Shown one piece after another: positions 23,291 through 35,700 of a stretch of 64,000 bases of DNA. Location of the stretch: contig CAJFCJ010000020.1 in the NCBI GenBank assembly GCA_904063045.1, positions 1,108,916 through 1,172,915 of the forward strand, read 5' to 3'. Positions within the stretch are counted from its first letter, which is position 1. Each line of letters opens with the position of its first letter. Made by a program: the position numbers and the translations under genes. Under the pieces are notes generated by a model. It ran no database searches. It worked only from the letters and a program-made list of their open reading frames with translations, and was not told where the DNA came from. This DNA comes from Dimorphilus gyrociliatus (taxonomy: Eukaryota; Annelida; Polychaeta; Dinophilidae).

Positions 23291-25886
23291 ATGCCTAACG
23301 CAGCAAGAAATAAGAGAACAAACAGGAGAACCTTTTCAGGCACTCACGACACGTGTCCTATTTGTCATGAGGAGATCACTGCTTATGCTGTTTCTCGGTG
23401 TAATCATCCTACCTGCTTCGTTTGTGCTATAAGGATGAGGGTTTTAATGGAGCAAACCTACTGCTCTATTTGCAGAGCTTCAACACCCAAGGTATAAAGA
23501 TTATTAGAGAATTAAAGATGAATCGGTGCTTTTTTCACTTTTCAAAAAGCTGATTTAAAGAGAAATTTAAATAAAAAGATCATGTTTTGTCTTTCTTATT
23601 GTCAGATTCTCTGCACAAAGAAACCTTGTCGATTTGAAGAAGTTGATACAACGAATTTCTTACGAAATAAAGAATATGATGGTATACTCTTCGAAGAGAA
23701 TTCAATTAAGATAGAAGTTGAAGACCTACTACTGAATCCGTGTCAAGTATGTAAAAAGCTGTTTGATAGCTTTTCTAGCTTGAACATTCATGTAAAAAGG
23801 GAGCATGAAGTATTCTTTTGCGATTTGTGTTTGACAAATTTGAAGGTATTCTTAACAATATTTTACTTATTTTTTTAATAACCTTATATGATTTCATTCT
23901 CTTAGATATTCACATGCGAAAGAAAGCTATATAATAGATCCGACTTGGCTACACATAGACGCAAGGGTGATGCTGATGATAAATCATATAGAGGTCATCC
24001 TTTGTGTAAATTTTGTGATGAGAGATTTTTCGATAATGATGCTCTGGTTCGTCATCTGCGGACAGAACATTACTTTTGCCATTTCTGCGAGGCCGATCAA
24101 ATATCAAATGAATTTTTCTCTTCGTATCCAGACCTGAAGAAGCATTTTAGAATTAAGCACTTTCTTTGTGAAGAAGGAGAATGTCAAAAATCGCAATTTA
24201 CAAATGCATTTCGCACAGACATGGATTATAGAGCCCATATTGCCAGAAATCATTCAAACAAAATGAGCAAACAAGAAGCGAAACAGATACGAACATTTGG
24301 AATTGACTTTTCCTATAGAGGAGGACGAGGACGACGTTACGGTGGAAGAGGAACCAGTGAGCATGAACCTGTAAACGATAATTTAAATAGCTCATTTGAG
24401 GAGCCTAAAGAACCTGAGGTTTGAATAGCAAAGTCATTTCATATTTTCATATTTTGTAAAATACATTTGCATTTGCTGACAGAAATTCAGCGAAAATCCT
24501 GAGGATTTTCCAACTTTAGATGGCAGAGTTTTAGGCGGCTCAAATTCAGATAAAGAAAAAGGCTCGGAGTCCAAAGATACAATGGCTCGCAGGCTTGCAT
24601 TTAATACAGGTCAGTCAGTTCAAGAAGGTGAAATGGGAGACTTTCCTGCTCTTAATAAAGAAACGAGAGTTAGCAATAATTCGGGAAAATGGGTTAGAGG
24701 TGTTCAGAAAGAGACGCCAAAATCACGCGCTTCTGATGACTTTCCACAATTACCAAAGAGTCAGAAACCAATTTCTTTATCCTCCCGTCCAGCACATAAT
24801 CCTGCACCAGCTCAACCTCGAGTAGTTAAAGAAAAACCGAAAACCCCTGCATATTCTATTAATGATGATGATTTCCCTGATATACCTCAAAGTAAACATA
24901 TACCATTTGGAAACGTGCTATCCCAAGCTCCGGAATCGAAAATTTCGATTACAAACCCTTCGGAGATAAGAAATTCACAAGCAACTTATAATGTTACACA
25001 ATATAAACGGCCTGATGTCTCCAATACTGATGATTTTCCAGCTTTAGGAAAGCCTAAAGCTAATGTAAAGGCACCCACACCAGGCGTATGGAAAGCACAA
25101 AGTAAAAAAGAAAAAAAGAAAAAAATTGAACCAGAACCAGAAGAAGATCCAATTCCGGGCTTATTACTAGGTGAAATTGCCGGTTTAATAATAAGTACTA
25201 AGCAGAAAGGAAAATCAAATCATAAAGAGAAGGAAGGAACTGTAAAAGCAAATTTAAAAGAGAAGGAAGAAAGTTCAGCAACTGAGAAATTAGAAAAATT
25301 AGATGAAAACACATCGCTGAAATCTACTAACGAAGTGAAAAGTTTAAAGAAGCCACCACCCGGATTTGAGACAGTTCCCAGACGTCTTAACATTGAACAG
25401 ACTGCAGCTATCCTTTACTTGCCCGTAGAAGATTTCCATCTTCGCAATGAAAAGTTACAGAAAAAAATTACAACTTATCTGCACGATTTTTCAGACTCAC
25501 TTGAAAAATTCAAGGAATTAGCGCAAAACTTTCGGCAAAGTCTTTTAACTGGCCAAGAATACTTTATAGAATGTCAGAAGTTGATTGGTGTCGAGGAATT
25601 TAAGGGGATTGTTGAAGAATTAATAGCTCTCTTGCCAGATATAAGTAAACAAAATGAGTTATTATCCGTTTTCAATACGATGCAGGCCAAGGATAGTAAG
25701 CGCAAGAGCTGGAAAAAGAATGAACATTCATTGGTTACTTGTCCAAATTGCAAACAGGTTTTAAGAACTGGTGATAAACGTAATCACGAATTATCACACT
25801 CAAGTGATCAATTAGATTTTCCAGAACTAGGTTCCGCCCCAAGTAATCGATTTGGAATGAATTCTTGGAGTGGAAAACTTACTTGA
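23291..25886 (+). CDS. ZNF598: RING-type E3 ubiquitin ligase ZNF598
   Basis: Four exons (23291-23491, 23606-23845, 23906-24418, 24483-25886) give 785 residues with all junctions in phase 0. Exon 1 holds the C4HC3-like RING: CPICHEEITAYAVSRCNHPT followed by CxxC and CSICR. Exons 2-3 carry the C2H2 series, including CQVCKKLF, CKFCDERFFDNDALVRHLR, HFRIKHFLC and FRTDMDYRAHIARNH, then an RGG-like patch. Exon 4 is disordered with repeated DDFPxL/DFPALG motifs and ends in a C-terminal CPNCKQVL...H zinc finger and a LDFPELG. This architecture is specific to ZNF598/Hel2, which senses collided ribosomes and ubiquitinates small-subunit proteins. Confidence 0.95.
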
Positions 25887-26370
25887 CAGCTGAATTAGGT
25901 TGTAATATAATTATTATTTGTTTCTAGATATGATTTCGCTTTAGTTCACTTTGATAAATTTCAAAGTTTAGTGTATGTACTGTGTTAATGGGATTTGAAT
26001 AAAAGAGAAATACAACTTTGGGAGCTGCCTAATAAATGAATTATGTATTAATTTTTCGTTCTACAATTAAATGACTCCAAATAAAATTTATTGAGTTATG
26101 AGTTGTTTTATTTTTGAAATTAGGTTTAATAGTTTATTGTAATAAATAGAACATTTAAAAACAGATAATTGTTTAAAATGTAAAAAAAAAGACCATACAT
26201 ATAACTAAAATTTACATATTTTATAAAGAGTGCAGTAGTACAAAGAGACATAAACATTTTATCTTTTAAATATTGCACAACGTTATGAAATAGTGAGAGG
26301 CTTCCACTCAAATATATACGAAAAATATGTTATTTATGCATTATAGTATCATACTGTATAGTATTTTAGC
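25887..26370. other. Convergent 3' ends of ZNF598 and HSP70
   Basis: AATAAA at 25999 serves ZNF598. Reverse-strand AATAAA at 26089 would suit the HSP70 transcript. No further gene is visible. Confidence 0.5.
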
Positions 26371-28254
26371 TTAATCAAGTTCTTCTATATTTGGACCGTT
26401 TCCTTCATTATTATTTGTTTCTGCTCCTTGATAAATTCGAGTTATAATAGGCTTACAAAAGGACTCCAATTCCTTCATTTGATGATCGAATTCTTCTTTT
26501 TCAGCTGTTTGATTGTTATCCAACCATTCAATGACATAATTACATTTCTCCGTTACTTGATCCCTTTCCTGGGGGCTAATTTTGTCTTGTATTTTCTTAT
26601 CCGACATAGTTTGTTTCATATTATATGCATAAGATTCAAGAGTATTTTTCGAGCTTACTCTTTTCCTATGATTTTCATCTTCGTCTTTGAATCTTTCGGC
26701 GTCATCTATCATACTCTTTATATCTTTTTCGGAGAGTCTTCCTTTGTTATTACTTATCGTGATATTCTTGGAGTTCATCGTGCCCTTCTCGATGGCAGTT
26801 ACATTGAGAATGCCGTTGGCATCAATATCAAAGGTTACTTCAACTTGCGGGACGCCTCTAGGAGCTGGTGGTATTCCCGATAGGTCAAAAGTTCCCAAGG
26901 CATTACAATCCTTTGTCATTGCCCTTTCTCCCTCAAAAACTTGAATAGATACTCCTGGCTGATTATCGACATATGTGCTGAATGTCTGAGTTTCTTTCGC
27001 TGGCAGACGAGTACCTCGTTTCATTAGGGGTGTCATAACACCTCCAGCGGTTTCTATGCCAAGTGACAATGGGGTAACATCAATAAGAAGAACATCTTGG
27101 ACCACATCACTTTTATCACCAGAGAGGATAGCTGCCTGAACGGCTGCTCCATAGGCTACTGCTTCATCCGGATTGATGGATTGATTTAGCTGTTTACCAT
27201 TAAAGAAGTCTTGTAATAGTTGTCTAATTTTAGGTATTCTTGTTGATCCACCAACTAATACTATTTCATCGATTTTTCCTTTGTCAAGTTTTGCATCTCT
27301 CAAAGCTTTTTCTACTGGCTCTAAGGTTCCTCTGAATAAATCCCCACAAAGTTCTTCGAATCGAGCTCTTCCGATGGTTGAATGAAAATCGATACCCTGA
27401 TAAAGAGAGTCGATTTCTATCGTCGCTTGAACAGAGGCAGATAAAGCTCTTTTTGCTCTTTCACAGGCAGTCCTTAATCTTCTAAGAGACCTCTTATTGT
27501 CGCTTATGTCTAACTTATGTTTCCTTTTAAATTCTGCCATGAAATGTTTAACCAGTCTATCATCGAAATCTTCTCCTCCAAGATGAGTATCACCAGCTGT
27601 GGACTTTACTTCAAAAAGGCCACTGTCTATTGCGAGTATTGAGACATCGAACGTTCCTCCACCCAAGTCGAAGATAAGGACGTGTTTTTCATTATTAGCT
27701 TTTGTTTCAAGTCCGTAAGCTATTGCTGCGGCAGTGGGTTCATTTATTATTCTTAATACATTTAAGCCAGCGATGGTTCCAGCATCCTTTGTTGACCTTC
27801 TCTGTGCATCGTTAAAGTAAGCAGGAACTGTAATTACTGCATCTGTCACAGTCTCTCCTAGATATGACTCTGCTGTCTCTTTCATCTTTGTTAAAACCAT
27901 TGATGAAACTTCTTCCGGATAAAAGAGCTTACTTTCTCCTTTATATTCAGCTTTAATTCTAGGCTTTCCATCAGATTCAACTACTTGAAATGGCCATAGT
28001 TTAATATCACTTTGAACAGATTGATCCTTGTAGTTCCTTCCAATTAATCTTTTAGCATCGAAAATTGTGTTCTGTGGGTTTAATGCCACTTGATTTTTTG
28101 CAGAATCTCCAATTAAACGTTCACTATCAGTAAAGGCCACATAGCTGGGAGTAGTTTTATTTCCTTGATCATTAGCAATAATTTCTACTTTTCCGTGCTG
28201 AAGTACCCCGACACAGGAGTAAGTCGTGCCCAAATCTATTCCAATTGCTGGCAT
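26371..28254 (-). CDS. HSP70: Cytosolic HSP70, intronless, heat-inducible type
   Basis: A single 627-residue frame carries all three family signatures: IDLGTTYS at residue 6, [13 protein letters not shown], and [20 protein letters not shown]. The ATPase domain is followed by the substrate-binding domain ([20 protein letters not shown]) and a helical lid. The tail is short, lacks GGMP repeats, and ends in EELD where cytosolic HSP70s have EEVD. That tail docks HOP and CHIP TPR domains; the Val-to-Leu change is conservative but unusual. Lack of introns in an intron-rich neighbourhood, plus the upstream HSE, points to the stress-inducible member of the family. Confidence 0.97.
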   Translation of the reverse strand: MPAIGIDLGTTYSCVGVLQHGKVEIIANDQGNKTTPSYVAFTDSERLIGDSAKNQVALNPQNTIFDAKRLIGRNYKDQSVQSDIKLWPFQVVESDGKPRIKAEYKGESKLFYPEEVSSMVLTKMKETAESYLGETVTDAVITVPAYFNDAQRRSTKDAGTIAGLNVLRIINEPTAAAIAYGLETKANNEKHVLIFDLGGGTFDVSILAIDSGLFEVKSTAGDTHLGGEDFDDRLVKHFMAEFKRKHKLDISDNKRSLRRLRTACERAKRALSASVQATIEIDSLYQGIDFHSTIGRARFEELCGDLFRGTLEPVEKALRDAKLDKGKIDEIVLVGGSTRIPKIRQLLQDFFNGKQLNQSINPDEAVAYGAAVQAAILSGDKSDVVQDVLLIDVTPLSLGIETAGGVMTPLMKRGTRLPAKETQTFSTYVDNQPGVSIQVFEGERAMTKDCNALGTFDLSGIPPAPRGVPQVEVTFDIDANGILNVTAIEKGTMNSKNITISNNKGRLSEKDIKSMIDDAERFKDEDENHRKRVSSKNTLESYAYNMKQTMSDKKIQDKISPQERDQVTEKCNYVIEWLDNNQTAEKEEFDHQMKELESFCKPIITRIYQGAETNNNEGNGPNIEELD

Positions 28255-28540
28255 AGTTTCTGTCGGTAACTTTCAGTTGCAAAAAGGTTTTTCAGTCTTT
28301 GTGTAACTTTCTCTTTCGAGTTGATGTCAGACATGCAATTTTGAGGTGGTTTTATATGTTTGAAGAAAGATTCAAGAAATTGCGGGATTTATCTAGAACA
28401 TTGTAAAAGTACGGAGTCCTGTTCCGTAGCTATTTTTACAAGTCAACTCTTTATAATGGAACAGGAGTATTTTTTCTAGAATGTTCTAGAATATAGTAGA
28501 GTGTTCGAGCAATTCTGGAATACTCTTTCATAAATTAGAG
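28255..28540 (-). promoter_or_regulatory. Heat-shock promoter of HSP70: TATA box and four-unit HSE
   Basis: TATAAAA (28356-28350, minus strand) lies about 95 nt upstream of the ATG. At 28474-28491, TTCTAGAATGTTCTAGAA is four perfect, alternating 5-bp heat-shock units. Further partial units are TTCTGGAA at 28513 and TTCAAGAA at 28371. This is a textbook HSF-binding arrangement. Confidence 0.9.
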
Positions 28541-29775
28541 GAATTTTTTTATTGGTTTTAAACAGAGGGTTAAAAATAAACTATATGAAATCTCACTTGA
28601 AAAATATATCTGATATATAAAACTTCTATTTAGATGTTATTCAAGTATCTAAAGTATATTAGGTATCTCTTTGTATCTTATATTTCTCTTATTCAGTAAG
28701 TAAGTAAGGAAATTATATGAATATAAAATACTAATCAACTTAAAAAAAAGTCTATTAAAACATTCAATACTCTTTCTTATTAATTAAAGAATGAGACTTT
28801 GATACTTCTTATGTAGAATTGTATTAACTCTAAATCAATTTGGATAAACGTCAGATATTATTCAATTTAACGTTAACAAACTAAGCGAAAATGTAATCTT
28901 AGAAAGTTTAAAATCAATAAAAAAGCACTTGTTGCAAATCAATAAATGGATCGTTTTATATTTTATTCTATATAATATCTATATATTTGAAATAATGTAT
29001 AATTTATACTGTATATATATATACATATATATGAAATTGAATTTTATTTATGTGTTAAATTCTTTATATTACTTATTTTTCTATCATAAAAAGACTATTT
29101 GGCAAGTAGATTATTATTTCAATGGTATATATTTATTTTCCTTTCAGTTACATTGAATGTTTTTTTTTCAAGGATACAAATTAAGACAATTCGAGGAAAC
29201 AAAAAATTTATAAATATATATTGCATATATACATATATACAATAATGTTTGTATATATATATATACATATATTAATACATTTAATTCAGTTAACATTGCG
29301 ATATAATTATGTAACACTGCAGTAAACAATAATATACAGCGATCAAATAAAAGTGTACATGGATAAGGCCACATAGAAACAATGCATAAAACTCCGCAGA
29401 AAACAAAGATTTAATTATTGGTGATAATTAAAAATCACAGATTGTTTTCCTCTTCAATATACAACAAAAAGGTATAACATAGCAAAGAGGGTCTGGAGGG
29501 CTAGGAATGTTTTATGTTATGACGATATATATATGCTTGTTTATTTAAACATGGGGAGATGATAAATTCAGGACTATGACATTCATTGTTTTTTGTTTTT
29601 TTTTTTTCATAGACAATATAGTATTTAAAGTTTTACTGAGAATTTTACAGCAATAGACCTTTAATGTTAATTGCTTAATTAATTTTGGCTTGATTTTGAA
29701 CGAGGGACGTTAAAAATTACTTTTTCTTCAGGTATGAACGGTTAAGCACCAAGATTGTGTTGGCTGGTCCCCTGA
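28541..29775. other. AT-rich intergenic region between the HSP70 promoter and the alpha2delta 3' end
   Basis: It contains long A/T runs, (TA)n tracts near 29010 and 29250, and a TATACTGTATA palindrome at 29006. No coding exon was found; the alpha2delta 3' UTR must lie in its right part. Confidence 0.4.
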
Positions 29776-32700
29776 CTAAGTAATTAATAAAAAGACCGGC
29801 AAAAAGACAGCTGCAAATAATGTGCAAATGCTGGGAAGTAAAGCCGAGGATCGACCGCATTCCTCTGAATTCTCCTGTTATTTGACGTTAGTAATTATTA
29901 ATAGAAGAAAAAAAAATATTTGTCATTGAAAATAATCGGGTATACCCTGTCATGATGCGGATGGCACTGCTCCGGTCTCCTCCGGTATATATCGTACTGC
30001 AATCGTTGGCACATTATTGTGTCATTTAGTTTAATTTGCACTGGCTTCAAAGAAACTTGTATATCGGAATTGCAGTGTTTTCCCGTGCAAGGCTTTGTAA
30101 TTACTAACATTAAATTTGTTCTCGGTATCTCTTCAACATGATAAGACCTGTGACAAACATGTGGAAAAGGAAATGGCTAATTAGTAATTATTAGTTGATA
30201 CAATTCTTTTCTCTACCCTATTAAGCAAGTTAGGCTAAAAGTTACAAATACCAATGCATATATACAGTATAAATATGGTATATATATATGTAAATTTATA
30301 CATATGTATACGCGTGGTATTTGTCATTTAATTAGCATAAAAAGATAGTTTATATCTCTTATACTTTATTTTTTATACATAATTTATATGCATATATATA
30401 TATATAAACATATATATATACAATATATATATATATTTATATATGTATATAATTATTGTATTTTTTTAAAAGATATTCAGGAATAGAGGTTGGGAACCTT
30501 AACCAACACCATGCAGCGTTCAATCCGCAAATAAAAAGCTTGATATAACTATGATAAATTTTCGGTCACTGATTTGCTTCAGTTTAGATTTTTTTGTTTT
30601 TGTTTTTCTTTATACTTATCTTGAGCAGTGGCCATGTCATCATAACATGCCTGACATTCTTCTTCAGATAGGCATCTAATTTGTATTTAGGAATTTTAAA
30701 ATTTTCTCGAATATTGCACTTTTTTACTTACTCTAAGCAGCCATCAGCAGGTCCGCAAATAGGTTTCAGCTTTCCTCCCCGCCTTTTTGACCCAACTTGT
30801 CTAGTTAACGGTAATAGCTGAATACACTCTTCCCTTCCTGCTATTATATCTCCTTTGGTTTCTCTGATATGAGAAAGGGCTTTTTTGCAATGTTGGTCAC
30901 TCTTTTCAACGTAGTCTACTCCGGCAGTCAACATTTTTGTATGAAAATCTTCAGCAAAATCCGATCCGAAATAATCGCTCATTTTCTCAAGAATTTTACC
31001 AGTTTCTGGTGGGTTTTCGGGATCACAGATGGCCTCTTCTAGCTTTCCAGCTGAGCCATTAGGAGGAATTGTTTTTAAGACTATAAACTTTTACTAAATT
31101 TTGGCGAATTTTCATGCACTAATTTCGTTAGATAATTTTTCAATTTCAAACTTTCCGAAATAATCATGATTCTCTTTTTGGAATGATTAAAATATGACAA
31201 TGATAAAAGACGATCTCATGATTACTTCATCTCCTGTTTTGAATTTGATATTATCTAATAGAAAAACAAAACATTCTACCGAAATAAGAAGGTTAGTGAA
31301 CCCAAAATTAAACAAGTCGTGCTCTTTTAGTAAAAACAAGAAGATCTGCATGATGCTGGCCGTACAATTGTTTCAAAAAGACTCTTACACGTTTTTAAGT
31401 TGTCTGAACGTTTTTTGCTCATTTAGCTTTGACAAGCTATAAAGCTGAAGACATTTGCAATCAATATATCTCCAACTTTTTTTCGATGTCAAATCATCAA
31501 GAAAATCTAAAACTTGACCATAAGTTTCGTTCTCTCGTTTATGTAAATCCTGTCCGTAAGCTTGCAGCTTTTGTATCTGTCTTTTATTTTCTTTTAGCTT
31601 ATTGAGATGACTACTTAATAATTTCCGTAGATAGTTATCTTCTTTTGGAGAGAGTTTATTTATCAAGGTTTTTCGATCAGGCTCCTTCATGGTCTCACCT
31701 TCAAAATATGGAGGAACATTGAAAAGGGACAAGGATCGATCCACCGCCCATATTTGTAAAGGATAACCTTCACCATGTCACAAGTCACCTTTAGAACTTA
31801 CGATTCGTTTAATCCATTGTTGTCAAGATTGCTCTGATGCAGTAATAATCTACTAGTGGTGCACATTCGATATTCACTTCTATTCTTAGGAGATGCTATA
31901 ATTTTCAGATTTAGAAAAATATAAGTATAACAAGACGTGTTCAAAAACAAAATACAGCAGAATCCCCAAGAGAAAATAAAAAATATCCAGAAGCGACCAG
32001 TGACATGGTGGAGGACCTCTCAGAACAATTAACCTCAAGAAGATTCCCTCAATAAGCACAAGAAGTAATCTTCCAAAGATTTTGTTTTTAATAAAAATGA
32101 AATTAGTAGAAATAAAAAATGTTCTCATGCAAAGAAGTAAACCAAAAATAAAAAGAAAAGAAGAAATAATAAGATAAAAAAGAAAATAGTTCATGCTCCA
32201 ATTTGAATTAGATTTAAAATATATTAGATTTACAGATAAAAAATGTAATTCATTCGATAATTGACAACAATTCTTTAAAGTTTTATAAATACCTTCGATA
32301 CTCGACCAAGTATTCCAAATAGATTGAACGCCAAACTCGAATATAAATGTTCCTAGGCCGTGTAAAAGCCACACGACCGAGGTAAACAGTTTTTTAATAG
32401 GCTAAGTATAAGAAAGAGAAGATAATTGTTAATGTATAAAACTCGAAGAACAAACAGAAAAATCATATTCTAGAGTATTTATATATTACTTAATTAAGTT
32501 ACATAATCATTTAAGCAACTTACATCGGATATTAGAAAAGAAGCACTTGAAGAGCCAGGAAGTAACTTTTCACAAAGACCCTGATAATCTAATAATTGAA
32601 CTCTACAAAATAAAAAAAACATCCAAGGAAATACACTTATACAGGTAATTAATATATAAATTATTACGAACTCTTCGTAGATGTAATCATCTTTTTTATC

Positions 32701-35700
32701 GTATTCGTTTCTTCGAGTAAGTGCACTATACAAACTACCATCGTGTTCTCCTAGAAACTTGCCAATTAAATGTTTTTCACCATAGGCGAAAACAATATAT
32801 CCGTGACTGTCTACCAAATAACATTCAGTTTCATTTTTCTATAGAAAATAGTAAATGGAAATGGAGTTAATAAGTTTCGACTTTCTCTTTTTAATTAAAT
32901 AAAGAATTCTTCTTTTTAATATAGCTGACCTCGCAATAAGAACACTCTTGACAATCAGAATCGTTATATAATAGATCATAGAAATTTTCTAATTTCATTT
33001 GGAAACCAACAGCTGCTGTAATGCTTCCTTGGTCACTGGAATCATTTATCATAATAGCTTGAACGCCCGTAAGAACAGAAGAATAGATTTTTTCCTTATT
33101 ATTCTCTTCTTTCTTTTTATAAGGTACTGATAGCACCCATTTATTTGGGTGTTCGACTGCTCTCTTAAAATAATCCTCTTCAAAAGTTCCTTTGGCATCG
33201 CTCAAAGAGCTTTAAAAGGATTTTAGCAAATATTTTATAAAAAAATATAAGAAGTAATTAATTATTGTACCGATCTCTTAGGGTTTCATTTCCTAATACT
33301 ATTTCTTTTATTAAGCCAGATCTAGTTGCCAGGAAAATGTATTGGAAGCCTAGTCTGTTTCGGTAGAAAAAAGGGGGTAAATATATAATTAAACGTAGAA
33401 AACAGAGAAAAGCATACGATTCTGCTTCTTTAGCGTTTGTTGATTCGGCTCGATTTTCTTTTCTCCATTTGTCAGGAAAATCTTTTGTAATATTTGCGTC
33501 GTATCTTAACTTTCCTATTAGCTCAACGTCACATCTTGCTTTAAATTTCTCTTTCTCGCTTTTCTTAGCACCTTTTCTAGCGTATTTCATATATTTTATT
33601 AAATTAGAAATCGTTTTATTCTCATTCCTGTCGAATCTGCAGTACATCCAATCTGCTAAACGGGTACCTCTTTCCCTAAGATTCATTTCATCCTTGTCTG
33701 TTATTGGAAAAGTTTCTGGATCCATGGTAGCATTAAAACTATATTTTCCTAAATTCTTAGGAAATACAATAGCTAAACTAAACGGAGTGTCCTCAATAGG
33801 AGCAAAATAGTAGTCTTGCTCCCTAACAGCGATGCGTTTCTGTGATAAAATTATTTTTGTATAAATATGCGAAAGATGCTACTTCTGTAACGAATTTTAA
33901 TTACCATGTCATCAAAGTGAACTGTTACATTCATACTCTCCATTCCTTCTGTTCGATTTATCATCTTTCTCCTTAATTCCATATTGTAATTTGGTATTGC
34001 TAAGCTCTTTTCGTAAGCCATCCTTTCACTCTGCACAACTTCTAATTCTACTTCTGCTATATCAACGCTATTATAATTTGGTTTTATAATGTCCTGTCCA
34101 TTCTTTTTTGAGGTTGGCCTGAAATCCGGATGGAATAGCACGTAGCCATTATTTGTAATAGCAAAAGCATAACCATTAGGGCCCAGTTTATGGATAGGCG
34201 TTAGTCTGGTGAATTCGCTTAAGGGAACATCGGTTCCCATAACACCAAGAAGAATACCCTCTAATGCTGTTCGGTTTCTCTTGTCAAACACTGGTTTTGC
34301 GACGCTTGTCATTAAGTTTATACCCTATTTTAAAACGTATATGAACAATAAATATTTATGAGGGAGGGGATGCTCAATTACTGAATGGGGACCAACCTTT
34401 TCGGTGAAATGCTAAAGCGGTAAGGGAATAAAAAAAAAAGTATTATTTTTTCTCTGCCACCAATTAATCAACATAATTAACTTCATTTCAGAAAAAAACA
34501 TCACATTAAATCAAAAGAATAAAGATAAAGGTTGTTAAAGAAATATTAGAGAAGCAAAACGAAAAATACAACAGGCAATCATCCGTTTTCCTCTACTTTT
34601 TACACTTTTCTTTCTTGTCTTTCCCAATTTTCACCTACTAATTCTAATGAATCACCTCTAGTTCACTTCCGGCTGATAAATATACTTCAGTCCAAATAAC
34701 AATATTTGGTTGCTTTATCACCATCGGTCTGCTAGTTACTCGAACGTACATCTAGAAGAGGAAATGCTTTATGTGTTTTTCACCTTTCCTAATTCATACA
34801 TGATGATGGATTTAAAATAAGTACTGTATATTTTTTTCTATACGACACTACTACCGCAAAATGCTAGTGCAAATTGACAAAGCCATCCTAATTAGTTGGG
34901 CGGCTAAACCCTGAAAGTATAATAAAGGGTCACTTGTAACTGAGAAAAATTGTTAGAAATCCACCAATTAAATATTGAACAATCACTTTTCTTTATAGCT
35001 TTTAATAAATAGATAGACAGGTCGATTATTCTTTTATCCTACTAAATAGGAATTATCATTATAATCCTTTGATGAATGGGTACTTTTCATATAGTCAAAA
35101 TAACATGGTATGTTGCTTTATATCCACATGTCTCTTTTACTATTTCTTTAGCTAGTTTTTAATGAAAAGCTTTATGATACGATTGAAATGAATACATCTT
35201 CTATCTATCTATCTATCTGTCTATCTCTCTCTCTCTTTGTTTTCGCTAGATTATAACATTTCCCATGTTCATTTACCTAGACTTTTCTGTTGTATCTATT
35301 CTTTGCAGAACGGAATTATAGTTCCAATTAGAAGACACAACGTATAACGAAATATAGAAGAAAAACATTAGAAAATATAGAAATTGTTTTAAAGATAAAG
35401 AGTGTATAATATAAAATTGAAAAAAATAACAGAAATAAAAGGATTTGCTTTCGTGACGGTAAAAAGAAAAGGTAAAATGTGAAAGAAGAATTGAAAATTG
35501 TATTTTTTTTTTCTTCTTGTGCATGTTACAAAGAGAAGAAGAAGAAGAAGAAGAAAAAAAAATATATACATATATACAGTATATATATAAGAGATTGTGC
35601 TTTCTTATAAGAACAACAAACGTGTATGATTTGCAAGAAATATAGAAGTAAAGGGGATAAAAGTTGAAAAAAAGACATCGATTTTTGCATGCATAATATA

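Noticed and set aside
29717-29775. Longer hydrophobic reading frame of the last alpha2delta exon
   Set aside because: The alternative frame gave an attractive membrane helix, but intron phase and match to the vertebrate C-terminus support the frame ending at 29776.
33355-33417. Read-through of an alpha2delta frame giving an extra hydrophobic stretch
   Set aside because: The segment has GT-AG ends and its removal restores the conserved protein, so it is an intron without stops.
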